From: Orthonyx spaldingii
Taxonomy: Eukaryota; Chordata; Aves; Passeriformes; Orthonychidae
DNA: 64,000 nt
Assembly (NCBI GenBank): GCA_013397795.1
Contig: VZTJ01003576.1
Coordinates: 430,635-494,634, forward strand
Reading direction: 5' to 3'
Under the pieces are notes generated by a model. It had not been told where the DNA came from and ran no database searches. It worked only from the letters and a program-made list of their open reading frames with translations. The position numbers and the translations under genes are program-made. This document shows, in pieces, positions 39,472 through 50,471 of the stretch; positions within the stretch are counted from its first letter, which is position 1, and the number at the start of each line of letters is the position of its first letter.

Positions 39472-40228
39472 TGAAGTTCAGCAAGGCCAAGTGAAGGTTC
39501 TGGGTCAGGGCAATCCCCAGTACTAATACAGACTGGGGGATGAATGGATTGAGACCAACCCTCCAGAGAAGGACTTGGGAATATTGGTAGATGAAAAATT
39601 AAGACATGAGCCACCAATGTGCACTTGCAGCCTAGACAGCCAACCATACTCCAGGATGCATCAGAAGAAATGTGGGCAGCAGGTCAAGGCAGGTGATTCT
39701 TGCCTTCTGCTCTGCTCTGGTGAGACCCCGGCTGCAGTACTGCATCCAGCTCTGGGGTCCTAAGCACAAAAAAACATGGACCTATTGGAGCGAGTCCAGA
39801 GGAAGGCCATGAAAATGACCAGAGGGCTGGAGCACCTCTCCTATGAAGACAGGCTGAGAGAGTTGTGTTGTTCAGCCTAGAAAAGAGAAGACCTTGCTGT
39901 GACCTTTGATGTATAAACGTGGCTTGTAAGGAAGATGGAGAGAGACCTTTTACCAAGGCCTACAGTTACAGCACAGCAGACAGTGGTTATGAACCGAAAG
40001 TGACTGTATTGGATATACGGAAGAAATCCTTCATAATGAAGGTATTAAGACTCTGGAACAGGTTGCCCAGAGAAGCTGTGAATGCCCCATCCCTGGAAGT
40101 GTTCAAGCCCAGGCTGGATGGGGCTTTGTGCAGCCAGGTCTAGTGGAAGATGTCTCTGTCCACGGCAGGGGAGCTGAAACTAGGTAATCTTGAAATGTCC
40201 CAACCAAAACCATTTCATGATTTTATGA
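39472..40228 (+). mobile_element. CR1 LINE, 5'-truncated copy (~757 bp)
   Basis: This is the longest CR1 here. It begins in the reverse-transcriptase ORF (a KFSKAK-like stretch, then EKDLGILVDEKL, LERVQRKAMKMTRGLEHLSYEDRL across shifted frames) and runs through the 3' UTR (ggttgcccagagaagctgtg, ggctggatggggc). It ends near catgattttatga. An internal A-run at about 39768 and other frameshifts destroy the ORF. Confidence 0.95.
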
Positions 40229-42631
40229 CGCCATACAAATAGACCAAATGAAAATGCCAGGATCAGTCTGAATTACAAGAACTCCTGGCACTTTTGTAAG
40301 ATTTGTCAAATCTGATTTTGAAGAAGCATGAAACCAAGGTTAAAGTTAGGTAGAGATACTCATAATGAAAATTTCAGCTTAAATGCTTAGCTGGGGAAAA
40401 TCTTAGAAGTGACTGAAAATAGGGTCATAGAATTGTAAATCATTAGGCAGCCCTGACAGTACTCATCACATCCAGTTTAAACTATCAGGTCAGTCTAAGA
40501 AGTCCTAGTCCTTCCTCTGGTTCTCCAGTACTGCTATCAGATGAACTCCATAGGGACAAGCACTTTAAAGAGTAATGGCATTATTATAATTTTTATTTTT
40601 ATATAAAGATTAATATGAGGCAGCTTCAGTCCCATTTTTCTGGTAGTACAATACATTCAGTGTGTGGAATTTAGCTGTTAAATTACAGCTATGGAAATTT
40701 CCAAAGGGGAAGAAGCTAACAAAATAAGTAGTTTTTTCTGAACACTGCAGGAGCAGTATATGATCCCAGATCTATGCAACCAACTTCAGTGGAAAAGTCA
40801 TTCTGAAATTAGGTCATTCAACAAGGAGCAGAAATTGTATTTAATTTTGGTATTTGACACAATAAACTCAGCTCTTTCTATAGTAACCCCTTTGTATCTA
40901 TTCCTACTCATTGTTTATTCATGATTTGCAAGAAAGACAATGGATTTCTGCTAATTCTTCGTTCCAATTTAGAGCATTATTTACCATATATTTCTTTCAG
41001 ACTGTCTTTTTAACTTCTGATACTTCTCACTGTACCTGTTTTTTGTTCAGTTTCTACATTTTTCACCAGCCATTGCAATATTCTTGCCCATTCATTTATC
41101 TTTGGGAAAACAACCTCCTAAACTGCAGGACATTGGTAGTCTCTGCTTCTCGTGGACAGACATCCTGAGATACAGCTTGAGTAAAACAGGCAGACAGTGG
41201 TATTGATTGCTCTGACATGTTTTTTCTATATACAAGTACTATTAGGAGCTTTCAGAGGTGTCGAAGGAGCTCTAATGGCTGTCTCAGCTCATGAGAAACC
41301 CTCAGCTTATCTATATTTACATCCTCCTGCACCATCAGCCAGAAGTGTTAAGGTGGCAAACTTCACAGTGGGCTTGCAACAGATTAAGTTTGGTGGTGGG
41401 AAGTATTTGCTTATACTTCTGTTCTAGCTTCATGCTCTGGGTACATTTATATGTAATGCTTACTTTTCAGGTACTATTTGTATTGAGATGCTATTTCCAA
41501 TTTATCAAGACTGGGAATTAATCTGAGAAGGTCCAGGTCTATTACTTAGTAAATTCTCTGCAAAGAGAAGAATCAGATATATTTGTTCTCTGAATAACTA
41601 CTTTCTCAGTACTTGCTTTCTTCTCACCCTAGTCATTGCTGAGCCATTTTCTGGCATTCCTTAGTGTTGTGTGCAGGGTGAAAGCCAGATTAGTTATGTC
41701 ACAAAACCTAAACTAATCCTTGAGATCTGTTTGGGCCCCTGTTAATGGATTTTTTGCAAGAATGTTACAGATGTGTGGGCAAGCAGACTGCAAAACACAC
41801 TGCTGTAAATAAAGCTGCAGACCTTGAGGGCTGCAGTGTTTCTCAGGCTGCCTTTATCCAGAGCCAGAGGGCTTTTGCAATTCATTTTGCCCCCAGTTCC
41901 TCCTGGGGGCCAGCTTTTTTTAAAGAAAATCAGGATAAGAGAGCAGTAAGGCGTGCCTGAAGAGACCAGAGGGATCAGTGTGCTGAACTTCATGCCTGCA
42001 GATAGGGAATGCAGAGTAAGATAGCCTGCATAGTAGAGAGAGACACCAATTCTTATTTGAAAATAAGGGAGAAAGGTGCAGTCAAAAGTCCTGCAGTCAT
42101 AGCACCTATTTGTAAATTATACCAGGAAGAGCTACCCACTAATGAGAAGTCAGATAGTCTTCACTGTTTTTTACGGTGATGTTTTGCTTTTTCTGATTCT
42201 CTACCTGATATAATTTTCTAGCATATCAAATACTAATTATGAATTATAATTATGCAGCACTATTCTTACTCAACAGCAAACTCAGCCAGGATTGTATGAA
42301 ACAAAGCTGCAAGCAATTTCTTATTTAGGAAAATGCAGTTTTCTCTGTTACTGCTGCGGGAAAATGTTTTCATATCTCAGCTGATGCCATACAAGGTTCT
42401 AGATGGTCTTCTTTATATTATGGTTATAATGGTGATAAACCACTATGCTGTTGCATGTCAGGTTTTGACTGCACCTGTTTGTAGACTCAGGTAACAATGC
42501 TCTTTTGTCTAATTGCTTGTTTATGATGTTTAGCTCACATGTTTTAAGCAACACTATTTGATTGTAGCCCTAATGGTAGGGTTTCCTTCCCATTATCGTA
42601 CTGTAACACTCGCTTTGTCTGATTGCTGCAG

Positions 42632-42775
42632 GTGGAAACAATAGGTGATGCGTACTGTGTTGCAGCAGGGCTCCATAAGAAAAGCCTTAGTCATGCTAAA
42701 GCCATTGCCCTGATGGCACTGAAGATGATGGAGCTTTCAGAAGAGGTTCTCACTCCGGATGGAAGCCCTATTAAG
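42632..42775 (+). CDS. GUCY1A2: GUCY1A2 internal exon B: middle of guanylate cyclase catalytic domain
   Basis: This 144-bp exon encodes 48 residues running from VETIGDAYCVAAGL to LTPDGSPIK. It continues directly from exon A: IYK joins VETIGDAY without changing frame, which restores the conserved cyclase core. The Asp of TIGDAY (codon 42647-42649) corresponds to the second metal-binding aspartate of class III cyclases. In the alpha/beta heterodimer the alpha subunit supplies both metal-binding aspartates, while beta supplies the guanine-recognition and transition-state residues (established for the family). The acceptor is ttgctgcag at 42631, with a plausible branch-point A near 42606; the donor is AAG|gtaact. 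Both ends are phase 0. The following exon, which should begin with the MRIG-HSGSV block, was not found before the window ends. No frameshift or stop is present and the residues are well conserved, so this looks like a live gene rather than a retrocopy. Confidence 0.95.
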
Positions 42776-44409
42776 GTAACTCCTTTGCTCTTTATTCTCA
42801 GCTAGTCAGTAGCACATGCACCTGATTGATTTCTTTGTGTTCTGTCAGTAGAAATCTGTTTATTGCTAGAGAATTTACAGTTGCATCAGTATGTCTGCAG
42901 CTCTGATGGGCCACATGCCTCTTTTCCAAATAGGCATAAACCTGCATAAAAGAAGAATCTGTAGACTGCCTGCTCTTCCTCACTGTTAATGTGCTTCCTT
43001 CCCATGCTATGCCATTTCCATCCCCTACTTTGGTACAGGAGGTGGCAGGAGGGGGAAAAACGTAGGTCCTTTTGTAGCATTTTCAAGTTCCTCTGGTGTT
43101 TTGCTACTTTTGACCCTATATCAACATATTCCAAAGAATACCGTTCTGGAAAAATATGTTGGACTATGGATCTTGTAGAAAATTCTTGTAAAGTTTCATG
43201 TGAACATTCATTGAACACAAAATAAGCATTAAAACACAAATGTTGCCTGAAGATACCAGAAGACATAGCATTTTCAGTTTTGATGTAAGACTATTTCAAA
43301 GAGGTATTAATTTAATCCTACTAAAATATATATTTTTGATTGATTTTTTTTTTGTTTTTCCAATAACTATAGTCAATTAATATGTGCTAACTACATTGGT
43401 ACATGCTGGGAGAGCTGTCTTCCAGAGCCTCTTCATATTTACACTTTCTTTTGAGTCATTGCTCCAATTGTAGGGAACTTCTGAAGGTGTATGTTTTATC
43501 CAAGACTCACTTTTTGTGACTGTTTTCATTACCACTCATTATTTTTTCAGAAAATTCCTCGTATTTTCACTGTCTGCATAAGAAAACCTGTAAAAGAAAG
43601 ACTATAAAGGCATTGCAGAGGAAAAATGTATAGAATAAAATGCTGGGAATAACCAAATATTTTCAAAAAGTGCTAATAAACATCCTTTAGAATTCAGAAG
43701 AAAAAAGTCAGTTCATCATACTTAAACTGAAAGTAGAGGTACTGAGAAGCTCATCATAATTTCTTAATTGTCCTGTCTTCAGTTTTAGTTGTAGCAGATT
43801 TCATGGCAGGAGGGATGGCGATATTGTAGAATGTTGTTACCTTTGTATGTAACCTAAAAGTTGTGCTTAAAAATAAGGCTTATCTTTCATAGAGGCATAT
43901 TCTGATTTGTTTTAAAATATATTATGATTCCTCTCGTGTGGATATATTTACCCAGTAAACTATTGCAATAAGGACTTTTGGAGAAGTCTACTTTAGTTTG
44001 TCCTGTTTAGGTGTCTACTCTAGGATGAGATGAATCATGCCCTAAAAATGTGTGCTTTTTCAGTTGTCTGTAAGGAAAATCTATGGACTTAACCTAAATG
44101 TGGATGTCTGTGCTGTGAGCTTCTACACTCTGTCACATGAGCCGTCCTACAAATGGCAAAGAATGCATAGTTTTTCCTAGTGGCTATGTCAATGATCATC
44201 CCAGCTAAAAACATGGTCATTATTTCTAAATTCAGTTGGCATGACTTTTGCCTTCCAGCTAATGTTAAATTGCATAGAGTGATCCCTATTTTTGTTAGTT
44301 GGCAGTTTTTCACTTGAAAAAAACATAAAGGGGCCCATTGTGCCACAGATTCCCATTAGCAAATGTTCCATGTGCATAAAAATGTCTTAAGGCAGCAACA
44401 TGGGAAGTT

Positions 44410-44588
44410 CAAATTGGATGTAAGGAAAATGTGGTCAAGCACTTAAATGAGCTCCACATGAAAATGGTCATGGCCCCAAGCCTGTACATGTTTAAGAGCT
44501 TGGAGAATGCTCTTAAATATACGGGTTAACTTTTAGGTTGCCCTGTGTGCAGTCAGTAGGTGGACTTACCTGAAGTTCAAGGAACCCC
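44410..44588 (+). mobile_element. CR1 LINE 3' fragment, diverged
   Basis: It resembles a CR1 3' UTR: ggatgtaaggaaaatg, gtggtcaagcac, aatgagctcc, ccccaagcctgtacatgttt, then ttaacttttaggttgccctg and a gtggact block. It has many substitutions and no tail repeat, so it is an old copy. Confidence 0.7.
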
Positions 44589-47500
44589 TAAGCATCTGTA
44601 AAAATTACTATGGACTCAGCTCAGAACCTTGGCGTGACAGCCTTTACAATTAACCTTGTCATTAAAATGTGTAAGTGTTCACTAACATTAAAAACAGAGT
44701 GTAGTCTATAAGATATTTATATCTGGCCTGACTTTTAAACAGCAAATTAAATTGTACTATATTGTGGTTACTTTGAGTTGGTCCTGTTGATACAGTTGGC
44801 AAAACAAATGCAGGGTTTTGACTGTATTTTGACCTTAATTCTTACCTGTGATTCTTGTTAATAAGTACAAGTCACATTTTCTGAGTCCTTGACAAGTGTG
44901 TTGGATAAAAAATCCTAATGCAGATTTTGTTGTGTTATACTGAAAAACCTACATCGGTATTTGGGTATTTGAAAAAGACCTGAAATCAAAGGGCAGCTTT
45001 CCTTATACTCAACATAACTTTGACAACTTTTGTGGTTTACTGTGACTAAATTTTGTCTTTGTTTTTCAGAGCAGTCTAAAGTTGTTTTGAAAAAGTAAGA
45101 CAAGTGCTCAGTAAGTCTGAGGCAATTTTTCAAAACATAATTCCTACAAATAGGAGGTCCCTACCTTCTGATCTCAGGAGTAAACAACACTGTTCTGTTC
45201 TATTACTGATGGTTAGTCAGTTTGATATGTCTAACTTTATGGTTTGTGGAATATATGTATTTTCTAAATTATTTTTATGGATATATTTTGTTGTCATCTC
45301 AAGACTGAATTCACCAGAATGCAAGTATTTACGTTTTGTAGAGCTTGAAATGTTCATCCCTGTGATAGCAGTGGATATCTTATTAAGTGACACTTAAAGT
45401 CTCAAAAAGTTAGGATGAAAAAGTAAATGAATAAATTAAAAAAATACTATATTACATAAACAGGAATTTAGGATAAGATTTTCACCTATAAAGTGCATTA
45501 GCAGATGATCCAGTGAGGGTTGTTATCTGGGTAGGCGGTTATCATATGAAGGTGCTCATTTTAGTGATCACAAAAATAACTTGTTTGTACAACCATGTAT
45601 GCTTTATGAAAACTCTGCCCCTTAGAGCAATGCTAATGTGGGCAGTAAGCAGTGATGGACCTCAGGATGGTGGCCAGGTGTATGAAGCAGGTCTGGTTTA
45701 TATCTAGATGATGCTCCCAGCTCTGAGTCAGAGCTCAGCACACTGATGAGAGCACCATGGTGTGCAGCTGATACACACTCAGGCATTCGGTACTTCCAGC
45801 AGAACCAGAGGCAGCAAAAGAGCATGAGCAGGATGGAGACTCTGCACCTGCCCTCCTTATACCTGGGTGAAAAGCCTGTGGCTTGAAGGGTAATGAGAAA
45901 CTGTTGTTCTGCAGAGGGAGCGAGCTGTATTATAGCAGCACCCACAAATCCTATCATCAGTGTTGTAACACAGGCTGCCCTCCTAGAAAGAAATATTTGT
46001 AACAGAAAATGGGCTGATCATTCCCCTGTGAGTGATGGAGAAGACTTCAGGTCCCTGTGTGATTTTTTTAAAAACTCAGTTCTATTAGAGGCAAAATCCC
46101 ATTACTTTAGAATGAGCTAAGGCATTAGTACAAAAGAGGGACTTTTGATATACGCTTATATCCTTTCAGCATAGCATTTTTACTCTGGAAGCACTCCTTT
46201 GATTTACATTCTGTACAACTAATTATATGTAGTGCTTTATGACTTTAGTCTGAAAATATTGATTTAAAATTGCCTCCTACATTTAAGTGAGTGTTACTTG
46301 AGTTTAGGATGTGCTTCATATTTTACTACATTTTTTTTAGATAAAGTGGAATTACATTAATTTTAATAGCTAGAGATAATACTGTAAGAAGAATTCTCTA
46401 GGGTATTGACCTTCAGTGAAAGGTTGCAATGCAGATCTAGAATTCCTGGAGAATATTATTGCTGGGATAACTTTTTATCATGCATCAAATCTTACCTAAT
46501 TAATCAATGTGCAGTGTATATCCCAAAGAAAGAGAAAGACCTCCTTTTCAGTTGTTTTTTCAAAAGGGCTGCTGTGGCAGAATATACCTAGTTTCGACTA
46601 ATGAGATTTCCCAAGAGAAATTTATCTGCTTATTTTTGTGGTGTATGAAGGTGTATGTAATAGGATCATGAAGAGATAAGAACTTGGAATTCACGGAGGA
46701 AAAGTAAACGATTTACATGAAGCTGCTGAAATTAACTAAAATTATCTAAATTAGTTGTGTGCAGGTACTAAAGGTTAAAACATAAAGGTTGAGCCCTAGC
46801 ACAGCAATTCAAAATACGTTGCAAAATGTTTTGCTACAGCAGAAAAATGTCATATATCTTTTAAATTATTTATGTTACAATAACATGAGAATTAGACCTG
46901 TAAATACTGTAATCACAAACTGAAGCAAATACATACCCTCACCTTTCTTTTTGCTCACTTTCTAATGACTAGTTTGTGAAATACTCTAAATAGAGTAGTG
47001 CATGAAATTTCTAGCTGATAGTGGCTTCAATTTGATTAATTTATTCTCAGGTGAGATATATGGGACCTTGTATTTGCATGGCACATAATCTGGTACTTGG
47101 CTCAGTTGTTTCTTTATTATCAAGATAGACTTGACATACTTGAAGCTTCTAACTTTCAGATGTGCACTGCCAAAGCTATTTTATTATTAGATTTGTAAGC
47201 TGCACTCAAACAGTGTAGGCATTAACATATCTAATTTCAAACACTGATAGTGTGAACAGGTACAGCTAAACTTGTAACTGCAGCTCCCTCTTAAGTGAAG
47301 AGAGTAAATTCAGTATGTATTCATCTGACATGCTTTCAGTGTCTACTTTGTAATGAAATATATGAATTAATATTTGTCAGGTAAGTCCTGCCTCAACAGT
47401 GAACAGGTTAATGACCTCTCAGGATGGATGATCCTACTGGAAGGAGCTGAACTGAAACACAGGTTCACAACTTTGTTCAGTCACAGCTTTTCCATTTGAA

Positions 47501-49808
47501 TTTTAGATGTGATCCAGGCTTTCTATACGTCAACTTTCCATGCATAGGTGACAAATAATGCTTTACGTGTAGAACCATTAGTTTAGCATGTCTAAGATGT
47601 ATGACCTTACAGCCATGGAGCTGCATTAGTTTTGGTTTATGTTGTCTATTTAAATACCTGTGATCATGATGACTGGAACAATGAAAATCTGAGTTTGATA
47701 AATGTGTAATCTCTGCTTTAATCTCTGCTGGTAAATTTTAATTAGCATGAACGCTGACTCGTGAGTAAGGGCACTTAAGAAGAGTCAAAAGGGTTCTGTG
47801 GATTGTAATGGCTTAGGGCCACAGTGAGTGACACATTTTTCTAAATAACATGGAAACGGGTAATGAATTTTAGATTGCATAGCGTCTTTTGTTGGTTCAT
47901 TCCCCTTTGTATTTCAGTCATAAGCCACTTGGGTCCAGCACACAAGTAGGAAGTGCCAACATTTGTTTGTATAAATGGGATTTTCATTTTCTAAGTGAAG
48001 GGGCCATTACCAAGAACAATGAGAGAGAGCAGCAAGCGTTGTCTGTGTAATCCTTTTCAGTGTTTCTTGCCTTGCTTATTATTCAGGTTGCGGTGTGCTA
48101 GTTTTATAGCAATTTAATGGCCCTCACCAAATGTGCATCTTTACGTAAGCAGCAAAAGATTGTCTGGTTTGTTTTAAGTTGTGAAGGGCTGACTGCCGAT
48201 GCAGGCGTTCTCATCAGCCCTGTGTGAAAAGCTGCTGCGTTATTGCAATGCTCCTTGCTTCATCTGTGGTCTCCTAGCAACTTCACCTTGTACCTAATGT
48301 CTACATCAGACTCTAGAAGGTATATAATATCCTACTTCAGCCTGCAGAACATGAAATTAGGAATATCCTTGTATTAAAAGAAAAAAAACCAGAAACAGTT
48401 CCACAAAGGAAACCTTTGCGTTAAGAGACTTTCAAGAGCTTGTAGTTTCATGGGTTTACCAGTATTAGAGCATCACAACAGCTTTGGGGAGCATTCAGAG
48501 CTGCATGTCAGGGAAGCTTGGTACTTTTCCTTGAGAGCATGCTTGGGAGGTGGTGAGTCAAAAGTCAGCCCTGGTGAAAATTCCCTGGACTTGGGATAGT
48601 TCATGATTGCAGTTCCTCAGTTTGGCTCAGTGCCTTTGGAAATGTGAAATGAGAGGAGCTTATTGAAGCAGATTTCCCAAGGCATGTGAGAAACTGCAAG
48701 TTTTGTTCAACTACTCTAAGGAAAAATTCACTTTCCTCAGCCCTCCAGTCATTTTCACTCAAATGCTTCCTTTTGTGTGATTTTCATTATGATCAATTGC
48801 TTTAAAAAACCAAACCCACACCCATTATTTGCAACTTCTTTTCTTTTGAAGAGACTTTGTCTTATACAGTCACATATTACACTCACTGTAGGACAGTGTT
48901 ACTGCATATATGTTGCAGTAACAAGGGTAAGTGGGGTTTATAGGACTAGTGGCTTGCAGCAGCAGCTTTGTGTAAGAATCTGGTCAGAAAAATTAGACTG
49001 GTACTTATTCTGCCAAAGAGGGAAGTTTTGCAAAGGGTTGTTCGTGCTTTCAGGTAGCACACATTTCAGTTCTTAAGTAAAGTCTGCAGTAGATGATAAA
49101 GGTAGATTTTCAAAGCTACTAGGACTTGATTCTGCACAAGATAAGGTTCTGCCTGCCCAGGCAGAGGCATGATATCGGGATTGGCAACCCAGTGTAAGCC
49201 CAACTTGAGTAAACTAGAAGATGGGATTTTTTCTGACTGCTGGGAAAAAGAGACCTAAAAGACAAGCAAGGAGCTAATTAATAACGTGAGGATCAGCTGA
49301 GGTTTTGTCATTAGACCTGGCCATTCTCCTCTCATGCCGTGTGTTCTCTGACATTTCCTCTCTGGCAAGCAGGAAACACAAGTGCCATTCTATCTATACT
49401 TGTCCCTGTGGCAGAGGTAAAGCATACTTGTAGAAACCAGGGTAGTTACCCAGGGCAGCTTGTGAACTTTCCCACTGTTTATTAGTTCACAGTGATTACT
49501 ACATGTTCACAGCTCTTTGTGACTCACAGGATGGATTTATTTGTGTGTGGAAACGCCTCTGTACTTCAGACATATTTCCTGTTCTTTAAGGGAGACTAAA
49601 CCTTGCTATGGTAACTGCACCTAGCTTGAAACTTTGTCCTGGTGCCTCACAGTGAGCAGATACTTTCATTTACTTCACTAGGTGCTATAAGTGCATGCAC
49701 AGGGAAAACCACCAAGGATTTCAAAGTTTAGATCCCTGCAGAGGCCACAGGATATGCAGCTGGATTGTGGGGTTAGCTTTAAGGTCACGGTGTGACATCT
49801 CTCACGGT

Positions 49809-50471
49809 TGTTATGAATGGATATTATGGGGTTTAAATAAGTTTCTACCTCTGCTTAGGCCTATAGCAATAGATAGTAACTTACTGAGGCGGCCTGCACC
49901 CCAGAACCCACTTCCATTCGCAAGTTCTTTTAATAATGGCTGATTCGGTGTATTATAGAATAAATCATTTATTCAATAGACACCAATTGAACAGACAAGA
50001 GTATTGAAACAGAATATTACTACACAGGGAAAAGAAAAAACTATTAATAGTTAAATATACAGTGCACGTTTACAAATACAGCTAGCGGGAAAAAAAAATA
50101 GTATAATTAGGATTCAATGTATCTTACCATCCAATTGTCGAAGGATGTCCACATACATCAGGTCCTACGTCTCTCAGTCTCCGGAGAAGTTACCACAAGG
50201 TTCGCGAATTCCTTGGGGAGAAATTATCTCCACACATTCGTAGAATGTGCAAGAGAAACTTCTGACTTTGTGGCAGGTTGGTGATACTTTTATAGAACAA
50301 AAGACATGCCTTCTGTCACGTACACGTTTTTTATCTCTTCTCCTCATCTGTCCTCCAGATTCCTGGCATGGGGTCTGGTCAGAGTCCTGGTGCCAGGGTG
50401 TGACCCCCTGGTGAGTTGCTATGCCAGCTATGCATCTCAGTGGGAGGAAGGAGGGGGGTCGTCCTGCCACA
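49809..50471 (-). mobile_element. ERV solo LTR, copy 2 (663 bp, 5-bp target duplication)
   Basis: This is the second copy of the LTR found at 7740-8400, in the same orientation. It has TG...CA ends and its own target duplication acggt at 49804-49808 and 50472-50476. By eye there are about 25 differences, including small indels, over about 660 bp, so roughly 96% identity. Because the two copies have different intact target duplications, each is an independent insertion later reduced to a solo LTR; they are not the two ends of one provirus. The minus-strand TATA box is at 50287-50294. Confidence 0.9.

Larger units (their letters stand above)
24743..42631 (+). other. GUCY1A2: GUCY1A2 intron between exons A and B (complete, 17,889 bp)
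   Basis: This complete phase-0 intron is bounded by gtaata and gctgcag. Retention would add VIAQVLT and then a stop. It contains an ancient repeat near 27.6 kb and two CR1 copies near 35.4 and 39.5 kb. The remaining stretches (24743-27570, 28000-35430, 35960-39470 and 40230-42630) show no recognisable gene or RNA. A decent acceptor-like site at about 26974 (tttgtttcag) has no matching donor that would make a coding cassette. Confidence 0.9.

Noticed and set aside
40425..40560. tcatagaattgtaaat as a possible CR1 3' end.
   Set aside because: The following sequence does not continue into a CR1 3' UTR convincingly.
42886..43266. 126-codon minus-strand open frame just after exon B.
   Set aside because: No recognisable domain and it is opposite to the host gene; chance open frame.
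50174..50470. 98-codon minus-strand open frame, with a related shorter one at 8219-8401.
   Set aside because: Both lie within the solo LTRs; they are non-coding LTR sequence, not genes.
7740..50471. The two LTRs read as the ends of one giant provirus or composite element.
   Set aside because: Each has its own different 5-bp target duplication, and host exons with no retroviral genes lie between them.
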